Source: Spirochaetes bacterium GWF1_51_8
GTDB taxonomy: Bacteria; Spirochaetota; Brevinematia; Brevinematales; GWF1-51-8
Direction: 5' to 3'
Assembly (NCBI GenBank): GCA_001829415.1
Contig: MIBE01000022.1
Span: 20,393-53,256, forward strand
Length of the DNA: 32,864 nucleotides
Shown: in pieces, positions 25,218-32,864 of the stretch
Numbering within the stretch: the first letter of the stretch is position 1
Layout of the letters: each line of letters begins with the position of its first letter
Translations under genes and position numbers: made by a program
Notes under the pieces: model-generated
What the model saw: the letters and a program-made list of their open reading frames with translations, nothing else
What the model was told of the DNA's origin: nothing
Database searches by the model: none

Positions 25218-25246
25218 TTGCGGGAAAACAAAAAAAACGCTATGAT
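25218..25246 (+). promoter_or_regulatory. Sigma-70-like promoter of the membrane protein / 7TM-MCP operon
   Basis: TTGCGG (25218-25223), 17-bp spacer, TATGAT (25241-25246). About 26 bp separate it from the ATG at 25273. GGAGAG precedes that ATG. Confidence 0.65.
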
Positions 25247-25272
25247 TTACTACTTGTAAATTGGAGAGAGAT

Positions 25273-26187
25273 ATGCCTTTTTCAATTGACTTTGAAAACA
25301 ATTCTATCAATATTAAATGCGAAAACGTAATGTCACTTTGGAGTCTTCTCAAAGAACTGGTAGAAACACCTTACTTGAAGAGCTATGTGATCGAAAACTA
25401 CGAAGGCGGCAATACCCTCGTGCCCCGTTCCGCATGGAATGACGACGGTGCGATGTACCGTGAAATTTCCGAGGATATCTACCTATTCCCATATGAGTCA
25501 ATCGGGTTCGTATTTGACGACACTCTTTCGAATGTCGATATCTATGTAATCGACGATTATTCGGCGGGAATGAATTATAAGAACGACTATCTCGTCATGT
25601 TCTCCGTGCGTAACGTCGACCGTTTCAGCGTGAAGTTCCGCGACCGTACAAAACTCTCGACTGTTCTCGCCTATTATCTTCTTTCAGCGCTTAAGATGAG
25701 ATTTGACGCCGCGATGATCAATACTATCGACGTAATCGTCCGTTCGTCGCTGAGTTTCCGCAAACAGCTTCTCGAACTGATCGTACCTTCCGTTACTTTG
25801 GGCCTGAGTGAAATGGAGTTTGTCCTGAAATCGACCGACGAAAACAATAAGTCCCAGTTCATCCAGATTTCATGCGGAAAACGCTGCAGAAAACGTGTTG
25901 TCAGCGAGAAGGATTTCGTAAATCTGGGATATTTAAAAAAAAAATTAATAGCTAACGTCACTCTGCTAAAAATCCTCTACTATGTATTCCTCTGTTCCCT
26001 CCCGGTCGCGCTCTACATCTTTTTAGTAAAGGTTCTCGATATGAGTAAGATGCGTGTCTTCCTGATTTTCGGGGTGTTGGGATTGGGAATTCTGGCGAGG
26101 TTTATCTATTTGTTATACAAGAGAAATAATATCTACAAGCATTATTTAAAGAAGATACGTCTGGAGCAATTTAAAGAGGAATCCTGA
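25273..26187 (+). CDS. Unrecognised protein with two C-terminal membrane segments
   Basis: 304 aa; I do not recognise the family. Residues 1-225 are soluble and look alpha/beta with no known motif. Two hydrophobic segments follow at about 231-252 and 258-277, then a short basic tail (KKIRLEQFKEE). The soluble part probably faces the cytoplasm, given no signal peptide. GGAGAG before ATG 25273 decides the start; an upstream in-frame TTG (25261) overlaps that site. The last base of the stop codon is the first base of the downstream MCP-like gene (TGATG), so the two products are probably made together and may interact. A run of ten A residues at 25935-25944 lies just before the membrane segments. 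Confidence 0.75.
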   Translation: MPFSIDFENNSINIKCENVMSLWSLLKELVETPYLKSYVIENYEGGNTLVPRSAWNDDGAMYREISEDIYLFPYESIGFVFDDTLSNVDIYVIDDYSAGMNYKNDYLVMFSVRNVDRFSVKFRDRTKLSTVLAYYLLSALKMRFDAAMINTIDVIVRSSLSFRKQLLELIVPSVTLGLSEMEFVLKSTDENNKSQFIQISCGKRCRKRVVSEKDFVNLGYLKKKLIANVTLLKILYYVFLCSLPVALYIFLVKVLDMSKMRVFLIFGVLGLGILARFIYLLYKRNNIYKHYLKKIRLEQFKEES

Positions 26188-28019
26188 TGCATCATTTTTC
26201 GTATAAACTGCATTCCCTCTTCAATCTTTCTCTTACGGAATTCGTTATTTCCTTTATGATATTTTTTCTCCTTTCTCTTTTTTATTTTATTTCAAATATG
26301 CTCTCGAAAAACGGGAAGTGGGTTCAGAAAAGAGAGATTTTTCGCAACCTGATTCTCGCTTCCGTGATGACGATTTTCGTCTTTTTACAGACTCTGGTTT
26401 TTTTAATGAAATCACCGGAGATCAGCGGGATTTTTGTCCGGCTCTTATTTTCAGTAATTCCCCTGTTTTTTCTGTTTCAGATGTTTGTCATCTCGCAATA
26501 CTTGAAGGCCGTTTTCATCAATAAATTGAAAGTTGTATTTTTCATCTATACCGGTCTCTCGTTAATTTTTACTATCACTGCGCTTTTCACAAACCTCATT
26601 TTCGCACCCGGTGAATTCATTGTATTCACCCCGCTTTTTTATACCGTATACCCGATTGTTCTTGTCTGTAATCTGATTGTCGCAGGTGTGTTCCTCTTTC
26701 TGCTCCTTCGATCCAAGCTGTCGCAGAATAAATCGATTTCGCTGATTATCTCGTTTACCGGATTATTTATTCTCTCAATCATAGATGTTTTAGTGATCAC
26801 CGGAACTCTCTCATTCCGCTTCATGAATTTCAGTCTTTTGGCTAACGTGTTGATCTCGTTTTCTCTGACTGTCGCGATCCTGATCGAATACTACCAGTAT
26901 CAGGATAGTGTCCGCACTCAAGAATCGACTCTTTCGCTCATTCTGGATAAATTGAAGTCGGTGATCCATAACGGCAAATCCACGGTGGACGATCTACTGA
27001 CCGGATCGACCGATTTCAAGAACCTTTCGATCTTGATCCAGAAGAACTCACGGGATAATGAGAAATCCATCGATTCTACGATCAACTACACCAACAATGA
27101 AAAAATGCATATCAAAAACTTTTCAACAATGGTAATCAGCAATATCAATACATTCGAGAACATCCTGAGTACCATGATGGTGCAGAATAAAAAGGTCGAG
27201 GATTTTTCGGTGATTTTCACGAAAGTCGTCGAGATAATCGAAGATATTTCCTCAAAGGGGCGTATCGTATCAAGCGGCGTCGTCAATCTGAGTTCCGTAA
27301 TCAAAGAAGCGAAGGAACGCGCTATCGATAATTTCAACATTATCAACGAGATTCAGGCGCATATCCGCACGATCCAGACGGTCAATAAGACGATCGATAA
27401 AATTTCCGATGACGCGAACGTACTCGCGATGAACGCCGCAATCGAGAGCGCGAACAATATCGCGTTCGGCTCCGGCTTTATGGTGGTGGCTGAGGACCTA
27501 AAAAAACTTTCAGTTCGCACCAAGACCGAAACCTCGCAGATCGAACAGATACTTAATCATCTCATCCGCGACTTATCTCTTGGTATCAGCGCCGCGCAAA
27601 GTGTAATGCATTTTTTTGAGAAGCTGGAAGGCACTATCGATAACGTTTTCAATTATATTATCAATATAGTCGATCATACCAAGACTCTCATGGATGAGAT
27701 CGAGAAGTCCAAAGAAAGCCTTACATCTCTTGTGGAAATCACTTCATCCATCGCGGAACTGGGTGTTCAGCAGAAAGACCTGAATAACGAGCTGAACGAA
27801 AGTATTATTGAAGTGAAGTTTATGATTGAAAGTATCAGACGGGCTATGGATAACCAGAAAGAGCTTATTCAGAAGTCTTTCCAGTTCTCCGAGTTCATCA
27901 GCGAATGCTCCGGGGTGAACGATCAGTATACCTATGAATTATCGAATGTGTTTAACCAGATCCAGCACGAAATTATTCAGACAACCGAATCCAAGTCCGA
28001 CCTGAAACTCGTCGAATAG
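26187..28019 (+). CDS. Seven-TM receptor with degenerate MCP signalling domain
   Basis: 610 aa. Seven hydrophobic segments (about 17-38, 53-75, 80-103, 114-139, 147-174, 183-206, 213-235) replace the usual two-TM periplasmic sensor; no HAMP domain is evident. The rest is a long antiparallel coiled coil whose hairpin, near residues 405-440, reads SDDANVLAMNAAIESANN, then GSGFMVVAEDLKKLS. The frame NxLAxNAAIE and GxGFxVVAE is kept. Conserved arginine and glutamate of the tip (EAARAGExGRGF in chemoreceptors) are replaced by N, A and S. Coupling to CheA and CheW may thus be altered. It is co-translated with the upstream membrane protein. It meets the next gene tail to tail with no gap. Ligand unknown. 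Confidence 0.82.
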   Translation: MHHFSYKLHSLFNLSLTEFVISFMIFFLLSLFYFISNMLSKNGKWVQKREIFRNLILASVMTIFVFLQTLVFLMKSPEISGIFVRLLFSVIPLFFLFQMFVISQYLKAVFINKLKVVFFIYTGLSLIFTITALFTNLIFAPGEFIVFTPLFYTVYPIVLVCNLIVAGVFLFLLLRSKLSQNKSISLIISFTGLFILSIIDVLVITGTLSFRFMNFSLLANVLISFSLTVAILIEYYQYQDSVRTQESTLSLILDKLKSVIHNGKSTVDDLLTGSTDFKNLSILIQKNSRDNEKSIDSTINYTNNEKMHIKNFSTMVISNINTFENILSTMMVQNKKVEDFSVIFTKVVEIIEDISSKGRIVSSGVVNLSSVIKEAKERAIDNFNIINEIQAHIRTIQTVNKTIDKISDDANVLAMNAAIESANNIAFGSGFMVVAEDLKKLSVRTKTETSQIEQILNHLIRDLSLGISAAQSVMHFFEKLEGTIDNVFNYIINIVDHTKTLMDEIEKSKESLTSLVEITSSIAELGVQQKDLNNELNESIIEVKFMIESIRRAMDNQKELIQKSFQFSEFISECSGVNDQYTYELSNVFNQIQHEIIQTTESKSDLKLVE

Positions 28020-28868
28020 TTAGCGCTTTTTTATCGCCGCTTTCTTTTTCTGGTCCTTGACTTCCGCTTCTTTTTTCTTTAAATCCTGTTCGAGTTTTTC
28101 TTTCCATTTCTCAATCGCTTTTTTTGCTTCCTGCGCTTGGGGCTGTTCGTTGAGGATAATGTATATCTTGACCAGCATATTCATATAATCGATAGCGCGG
28201 TTCATATCCCCGACTACCATCGAAGAAAGCTCATACTTCATACGGAATTTCTGGGCGGCGGTATCAGCAACTCGTTTCACCAGACGGATGATCTCATTCA
28301 CTTCCGAGTAGTATTCCTTACCGGGATCGTACATCCTCGAAATATAGTCCTTGAAATCGATCATATTTTTACAAAGCCCGGCGAACTTACCATAAAGTTC
28401 CACGAAATTCCACTTCCACTTTGAGGCTCCGCCCTCTTCGTATTCGACGAGGGTAATATCGTACTCCATCTTTTGGAGCAAATGAAGGATACGCTTTGGA
28501 TTCAACTGTTTAAGGGACTGGATGATTTCACTGCTTTCGGTAAGGGTGGAATCGAGATCGGTGCCGAAGATGCTTTCAAGGAGTTTCATCGCCTGGTAGA
28601 TGTTCTTACGCGCGTTGCCGAGGTAGGCGTCGTTCTTGATATTCATTATCTCGACGCTCTTATCGTTCATCTCGCAGTAAAGCCCGACAGTTTTCAGATA
28701 GGTCATCCCGGCGATGATCTTTTTATAGTTCTGAGACGCGCCGGTAAGAGCCTTAGACTCCCGCTCGAACTTATCCGCCTTCTTCGCGGTCTGATCGACA
28801 CGCTCTTTGTATTCCTTCACAACCAGATTGTAGGCTTCTTTTTTCTGTTTTGGAATTCTCTGAATCAT
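28020..28868 (-). CDS. Coiled-coil protein, conserved hypothetical (spirochaete-like)
   Basis: 282 aa, soluble, almost wholly alpha-helical. The opening (RIPKQKKEAYNLVVKEYKER) and the stretch NYKKIIAGMTYLKTVGLYCE recall conserved spirochaete hypothetical proteins; this is memory, not a search. A second conserved-looking part is SKWKWNFVELYGKFAGLCKN with FKDYISRMYDP. The C-terminal 40 residues are a highly charged Lys/Glu coiled coil. No signal peptide or membrane segment. AAAGGGTG precedes the ATG. Its promoter region (82 bp, shared divergently with the histidine kinase) has a GTCGATAA box. Function unknown; a cytoskeletal or scaffold role is only a guess from the coiled-coil content. Confidence 0.75.
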   Translation of the reverse strand: MIQRIPKQKKEAYNLVVKEYKERVDQTAKKADKFERESKALTGASQNYKKIIAGMTYLKTVGLYCEMNDKSVEIMNIKNDAYLGNARKNIYQAMKLLESIFGTDLDSTLTESSEIIQSLKQLNPKRILHLLQKMEYDITLVEYEEGGASKWKWNFVELYGKFAGLCKNMIDFKDYISRMYDPGKEYYSEVNEIIRLVKRVADTAAQKFRMKYELSSMVVGDMNRAIDYMNMLVKIYIILNEQPQAQEAKKAIEKWKEKLEQDLKKKEAEVKDQKKKAAIKKR

Positions 28869-28913
28869 TTTTCACCCTTTATTTGTTTTTTTAACGATTC
28901 CTGCTTATTATTA

Positions 28914-28921
28914 TTATCGAC
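28914..28921 (-). promoter_or_regulatory. Sigma-28-like -10 box (GTCGATAA) upstream of the coiled-coil gene
   Basis: Minus-strand GTCGATAA matches seven of eight bases of GCCGATAA and lies 45 bp before the ATG at 28868. No matching -35 TAAA is found at 14-16 bp, so this is a weak call. Confidence 0.3.
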
Positions 28922-28924
28922 ATA

Positions 28925-28930
28925 TATAAT
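28925..28930 (+). promoter_or_regulatory. -10 box of the histidine kinase gene
   Basis: Perfect TATAAT, 20 bp before the ATG at 28951. The -35 region is poor (TGCTTA at 18 bp), so an activator may be needed. The leader would be only about 14 nt. Confidence 0.45.
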
Positions 28931-28950
28931 ACTTAAATGAAAGTCGAATA

Positions 28951-30135
28951 ATGAAACAAAAAAAATTTTTCGAGAAATTTCTTCAAAACCTCTCAAAAAT
29001 CGATGAATATAACCTGAAAAATATCATCGAACTCCTCGAATCCGAACGCCGGACTTTTCGTGAAGTACTGGACTGGCTTAACGAGGGTATCATTGTTTTC
29101 GACAAGGATAATATCTTTTTTATCAACCGGGAAGCCCAAAGAATCCTCCGTGCCGTTCCCGTCGCGTTCCCGATCACGTTCGCTGAACTCGACAAGCATG
29201 TCTACAATCGCGACTTATACAAGCTGATCGACCAGTCGAGAGGCACCGAAGGCCCCTACTCGTTCACCTTTCAGAATACGGGCGATATAGTCGAGTATTA
29301 CGAACTGGAACTAAGCGTCATCAGTAATTCCGTTTCGATCATGAAAATCTGCGATATGACTTCCCAGAAACAACTTGAATTTCAACTGAATAGTCTCGAA
29401 AGTATCGCCGCGCTCAATACCCTCGCCGCGGGAATCGCCCATGAGATAAAAAACCCGTTATCCGCTATCGATCTTCATACCCAGCTCATCCAGAAAGGCA
29501 TCGAAAAAGGGATGCTGAAATCCTCGCCGGAACTCGACCGTTTTATCGAGATCATCAAGGAGGAGACCTCGCGCCTCAACAATATCCTCAACGACTTCCT
29601 ACTATCAACGCGCCGGAGGGAATTGAAGCTTTCTTTCGAGGACGTAAATGAGTATATGAAAAGTATTCTTTCCCTATTCCAGCCGGAATTCGAGATTAAC
29701 GGGATAGAAATGGATACGGAGTTGGGTTCGATCCAAAAAGTCTTCATCGATCACGACTATCTCAAACAGGCAATCGTGAATTTATTAAAAAACTCCATCG
29801 AATCGATCAAATCGTCGGAGACTAAAAAAATCCTGATCAGGACATTTTACAATATCGCGAAAGACGCTATCGGAATTGAAATCCTCGATTCCGGGGTCGG
29901 GATCGATAAGAAAGACTTTCATAAGATTTTCGAGCCGTACTATACCACCCGTGAGAACGGAACGGGACTCGGCCTGACAATCGTCTACAAGATTATCAAG
30001 GAGCACGGTGGAGAAATCGCGGTCGACAGCCGAAAAATCAACGAGAAATTTCGTCATCCCGAACCGTACAATACCGCATTCACGGTCTACCTTCCCACAA
30101 ACAGGGGTACGAAGCTCCTGACCTCGACCGATTAG
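28951..30135 (+). CDS. Soluble PAS-domain sensor histidine kinase (NtrB-like), orphan
   Basis: 394 aa, no membrane segment. A short N-terminal helix leads to a PAS domain (about 30-140; EVLDWLNEGIIVFDKDNIFFINREAQRIL). The dimerisation domain carries the phospho-accepting H164 in AAGIAHEIKNPLSAIDLHTQ. The ATPase domain shows the N box (VNLLKNSIESI), G1 (DSGVGI), F box (FEPYYTT) and G2 (GTGLGL). The HEIKNPLS class typically pairs with NtrC-type response regulators, but no regulator gene is in this window. It autophosphorylates and signals to an unknown partner. Its stop overlaps that of the convergent TPR gene by four bases. Confidence 0.92.
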   Translation: MKQKKFFEKFLQNLSKIDEYNLKNIIELLESERRTFREVLDWLNEGIIVFDKDNIFFINREAQRILRAVPVAFPITFAELDKHVYNRDLYKLIDQSRGTEGPYSFTFQNTGDIVEYYELELSVISNSVSIMKICDMTSQKQLEFQLNSLESIAALNTLAAGIAHEIKNPLSAIDLHTQLIQKGIEKGMLKSSPELDRFIEIIKEETSRLNNILNDFLLSTRRRELKLSFEDVNEYMKSILSLFQPEFEINGIEMDTELGSIQKVFIDHDYLKQAIVNLLKNSIESIKSSETKKILIRTFYNIAKDAIGIEILDSGVGIDKKDFHKIFEPYYTTRENGTGLGLTIVYKIIKEHGGEIAVDSRKINEKFRHPEPYNTAFTVYLPTNRGTKLLTSTD

Positions 30136-32207
30136 TAATCGACGTCGAAGATCGTTTTCAGGTACTTCTTCGCCTCTTTACTCCCTTTATCGGATGCAAT
30201 CATCAAGTCCCGAATCGCAAATTTAACGATCCCCATATTCTTATAGGCGAACGCTTTCCCGATGTAGGCATTGGCGAAATCTTTATTGATCGATATGGAT
30301 TTGTTGAAATCCTTAATCCCCTCTTTGTACTTTTTGAGCATACTGTATGCGAGCCCACGGTGATAATACACCAGATAGTTCTTGGGATCTTTGGAAATAA
30401 TATAATCGTATTCCTTCAAGGCGCTCTCGTATTTCTTCTGCTTCATGTAGATAAACGCCTTTCCGGTATACCCTTCGAGCATGTTCGGCTTGAGCTTGAC
30501 AGCCATCTTGAAATCCGATAACGCAAGATCGTACTTTTCCTGAGATATGAAAAGATTCGCACGGGCTATCAACACCTCAGGTTTGGTGTAGAGCACGCCC
30601 CAGTTTTTATTTATCTTGAGCGCCTTAGTGTACTTTGTGAGCGCAATCTCCTTTTTACCCATTTCGTCAAGGATCATCCCGTAGATAAAATATGCCTTCG
30701 AGTACTCGTTTTTCAGTTCTATCGCTTTTTTGATATGATAGACGGCATTTTTGTAATCCTTTGTTTTATAATAGGTAAGCGCAATGTTACAATAGGAGTA
30801 CGGAAACTGAGGATCTATTTTTATCGCTTTGTTCAGATTGTTAAAAGCATCGCCGTAGTTCGATCCGGTCAGGCAGAAAGAGAGTCCGAGGCCGTTGTAT
30901 GCCTTCGCGCTTGCAGGATCGAGAACGACCGAGAGTGAGAAGTTGGAGATTGCCGCAAGAAAGAGGTGTTTTCCCAGGTTCTCGATTCCCAACCGGTACA
31001 TTTTTTCAGCCTCTGTTTCCGGGGAGTCGTAGAGCAATGCCGGATCGAGTTCCATCAACGGTTCCGGCTTGATTGTTACAGGCTCTATGATCTTGTTTTC
31101 ATCGAATGTGTTCTTGGGTTCGGTAGTATTAGTATTCACGACTACTACATTATCGACAATCAGTTCATTTGTCTCATCGCTTCCCGCGTCGACTGTCACA
31201 TCCGTTTCATTTGTCTTTTCCGTCCTTACATTATTTGCATTCGTCACTTCGGCAAGCACAGGGTCATGGAAGTCTAACGTATACCCGCCCATTTCTTCGC
31301 TCAAAGCCTTCGCCTTCTCCATATCGTCGTTCGATTCTGCCTCTTTGCCTAAAGCCAAATAGGCCTGCGAACGGTAATAATATGCCTGCGCGTTCTCCGG
31401 CCCGAACTCGATGGCCTTAGTAAAATCTTCGACCGCTTTTTTGTAATTCTCCTGCTGGAAATAGACAATCCCGCGCACATAGTACGCGTCTTCCCTTTCG
31501 TCATTCAGTTCGATGGCTTTATCGAGGTTCTCGACCGCAAGATAGTATTCTTTTTTCCGGAGATAGAGTTTGCCCAATAGGAAAAACCCTTCCTCGTACT
31601 CTTCATCCAGATTGACAGCTTGTTGTAACATCTTGACCGCATCGTCATATGCCTTCTTTCCGATCAGGGCGTTCGCATAGTTTTTATACGCACGGGAAGA
31701 TGAATCGTCCAATTCCAGCGCGTACTTCACAGCTTCAATCGATTCGTCGTACTTATTAAGAAGGTTCAGGATGTAGCTCATATTGATATAGGCGTTGGTA
31801 TAATCCTTTTTCAGTTCCACCGTTTTACGGTAGTCCGCCAACGCGTCCTCATACTTACCCAGATCGAGTGAAATAAAACCCCGGATGTAATAAGCCTCGT
31901 AGTGATCGGGATTAAGTTCTATCGATTTCCCAAGGTCGAGAAGAGCGCTGTCGTATTCGCCCAGGTCGATATAGGTATTCGCGCGGGCGTTGTATGCCAG
32001 CACGAGGCCGTCGGGATCGTCTTTAACGGAATCCCAGATTGAAATAGCCTTACTGAAATAATCGAGGGCTTTATCGAATTCCTCGTTATAGTAAGCCACT
32101 TCGCCCTTCGCCATATTGAAATTATAGTCGCCGGAATCCTGCGAAAACGCGAGAATGGATAAAAACATACATCCGATAAAAAGCAGAGGTTTCTTCATGT
32201 TCTTCAT
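30132..32207 (-). CDS. Secreted protein with two TPR arrays
   Basis: 691 aa. A Sec-type signal peptide (KKPLLFIGCMFLSILAFSQ) precedes two arrays of tetratricopeptide repeats, about 25-310 and 390-690. Each repeat shows the usual pattern (Y-A-L-Y at helix starts, repeated KAIEL and DPxx turns), around eight repeats per array. A linker of roughly 75 residues between them is rich in Thr, Asn and Val and acidic. No lipobox or anchor is clear. The role is probably protein-protein scaffolding in the periplasm. AAGGGG precedes the ATG. The same TCCGATAA box seen at fliD is 27 bp upstream. The partner cannot be read from the sequence. Confidence 0.85.
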   Translation of the reverse strand: MKNMKKPLLFIGCMFLSILAFSQDSGDYNFNMAKGEVAYYNEEFDKALDYFSKAISIWDSVKDDPDGLVLAYNARANTYIDLGEYDSALLDLGKSIELNPDHYEAYYIRGFISLDLGKYEDALADYRKTVELKKDYTNAYINMSYILNLLNKYDESIEAVKYALELDDSSSRAYKNYANALIGKKAYDDAVKMLQQAVNLDEEYEEGFFLLGKLYLRKKEYYLAVENLDKAIELNDEREDAYYVRGIVYFQQENYKKAVEDFTKAIEFGPENAQAYYYRSQAYLALGKEAESNDDMEKAKALSEEMGGYTLDFHDPVLAEVTNANNVRTEKTNETDVTVDAGSDETNELIVDNVVVVNTNTTEPKNTFDENKIIEPVTIKPEPLMELDPALLYDSPETEAEKMYRLGIENLGKHLFLAAISNFSLSVVLDPASAKAYNGLGLSFCLTGSNYGDAFNNLNKAIKIDPQFPYSYCNIALTYYKTKDYKNAVYHIKKAIELKNEYSKAYFIYGMILDEMGKKEIALTKYTKALKINKNWGVLYTKPEVLIARANLFISQEKYDLALSDFKMAVKLKPNMLEGYTGKAFIYMKQKKYESALKEYDYIISKDPKNYLVYYHRGLAYSMLKKYKEGIKDFNKSISINKDFANAYIGKAFAYKNMGIVKFAIRDLMIASDKGSKEAKKYLKTIFDVDY

Positions 32208-32234
32208 AGCCGCCCCTTGGGTTTACTGCTTTTA

Positions 32235-32242
32235 TTATCGGA
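32235..32242 (-). promoter_or_regulatory. Sigma-28-like -10 box (TCCGATAA) upstream of the TPR gene
   Basis: Minus-strand TCCGATAA is identical to the box before fliD and also contains GATAAT (five of six for a sigma-70 -10). No good -35 is found for either sigma factor. It lies 27 bp from the ATG. Confidence 0.35.
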
Positions 32243-32265
32243 TTTTTTGCAGAGGGGATAAGGAT

Positions 32266-32864
32266 TTATATATTAACAGGGTAATAACAGGCGGAATACG
32301 AGCCGTCGGGCCGGATTGTCAGTTCCGGCTCTTCTGCCTTGCATTTGTCCTGCGCGAACGTGCACCGCGGGTGGAACTTGCACCCGCCGGGAAGCGAGAG
32401 CGGATTGGGAACATTACCGGGTATCACTTCCAGCCTATCGATATCCCGGTCGATCCTCGGAATGGAATTCCATAGATTAAAGGTATAGGGATGGTGCGGC
32501 GAATCGACGATCTGACCGGTTCGGCCTGCCTCGGCGATCCTTCCGGCATACATCACGATGATCCTGCCGCAGATATTCCGCGCGACGGAGAGGTCGTGAG
32601 TGATAAACACTACCGACATCCCTAGATTTTTATTAAGGTCGCTGATCAGTTTCAGGATCTCGGACTGTACCGTGACATCGAGCGAGGTGGTCGGTTCGTC
32701 GGCGACCAGAAGGCTCGGCGAGTTGGATAACGCGATTGCGATCATAACGCGCTGTTTCATCCCCCCGCTCAATTGGTATGGGTACGATTTTAGCCACACC
32801 TCGGGATTGGTGATTTTGACCTTTTTCATAAAATCGAGGGCTCTCGCCTCGGCGTCCGTTTTGG
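32266..32864 (-). CDS. Oligopeptide/dipeptide ABC transporter ATPase (OppD/DppD-like), partial
   Basis: Open to the window edge; the N-terminal part with Walker A lies outside. Visible are the signature motif SGGMKQRVMIAIAL, Walker B SLLVADEPTTSLDVTVQ, and the switch histidine in VVFITHDLS. The C-terminal oligopeptide-transporter extension has PHHPYTFNLWNSIPR and the cysteine set CKFHPRC, C and C (GGCKFHPRCTFAQDKCKAEEP), which in some family members binds an iron-sulfur cluster. It energises peptide or nickel import with OppB/OppC-type permeases, presumably encoded to the right. The 58-bp gap to the TPR gene contains no clear terminator. Confidence 0.92.
   Translation of the reverse strand, partial: KTDAEARALDFMKKVKITNPEVWLKSYPYQLSGGMKQRVMIAIALSNSPSLLVADEPTTSLDVTVQSEILKLISDLNKNLGMSVVFITHDLSVARNICGRIIVMYAGRIAEAGRTGQIVDSPHHPYTFNLWNSIPRIDRDIDRLEVIPGNVPNPLSLPGGCKFHPRCTFAQDKCKAEEPELTIRPDGSYSACYYPVNI

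Overview
The window is a dense stretch of bacterial chromosome: about 30 genes, mostly short intergenic gaps, and no sign of insertion sequences, phage or CRISPR. Three things describe the host. LptB points to a diderm with lipopolysaccharide-type export. A FliD-family protein with a sigma-28-like promoter, plus an MCP-like protein, points to a flagellated, sensing cell. The FliD N-terminal region and the 282-aa coiled-coil protein at 28020-28868 remind me of spirochaete proteins. Spirochaetota or a neighbouring candidate phylum is therefore my best guess, but this is an inference from memory of family sequences. Coding DNA is of moderate GC, and the intergenic spacers are AT-rich with recognisable sigma-70-like promoters and strong GGAGG Shine-Dalgarno sites.

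Layout, plus strand. 1-2123: the end of a class A penicillin-binding protein, directly followed by a radical SAM protein with a C-terminal helix-hairpin-helix. 2141-3602: trigger factor and tRNA-Leu(CAA) in one unit, closed by a strong terminator. 3600-9609: a six-gene glycine-cleavage and lipoylation operon (gcvT-gcvH-gcvPA-gcvPB-lipM-lipA). LipM and LipA can build the lipoyl group on GcvH, which then shuttles between GcvT and the GcvPA/PB decarboxylase. No lipoamide dehydrogenase gene is present here. 9650-11759: FliD-family protein with an unexpected signal peptide. 11890-12167: a small PC4-like DNA-binding protein. 12182-15001: an orphan pair of sugar-type ABC permeases, the first with a roughly 255-residue extracytoplasmic insertion.

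Minus strand, 25050 down to 15024: eleven tightly packed genes, apparently one long operon. In transcription order they are a CtpA-type protease, deoC, accD, lptB, a DnaJ-like protein, thioredoxin, an ArgA-like acetyltransferase, a nitronate monooxygenase/FabK-like flavoprotein, etfB, etfA and an acyl-CoA dehydrogenase. The last three form an electron-transfer module: the dehydrogenase passes electrons to ETF.

25218-32864 is the least familiar part. A two-gene operon encodes an unrecognised membrane protein and a seven-TM receptor with a degenerate MCP signalling hairpin. It converges on a coiled-coil protein gene. An orphan soluble PAS histidine kinase follows, tail to tail with a secreted two-array TPR protein. 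The window ends inside an OppD/DppD peptide-transporter ATPase.

I see no single obvious new defence or biosynthetic system. The most promising oddities are the MalF-like insertion, the secreted FliD-like protein, the AUA start of lipA, and the 7TM/MCP-like pair with a slippery A10 run in its partner gene.
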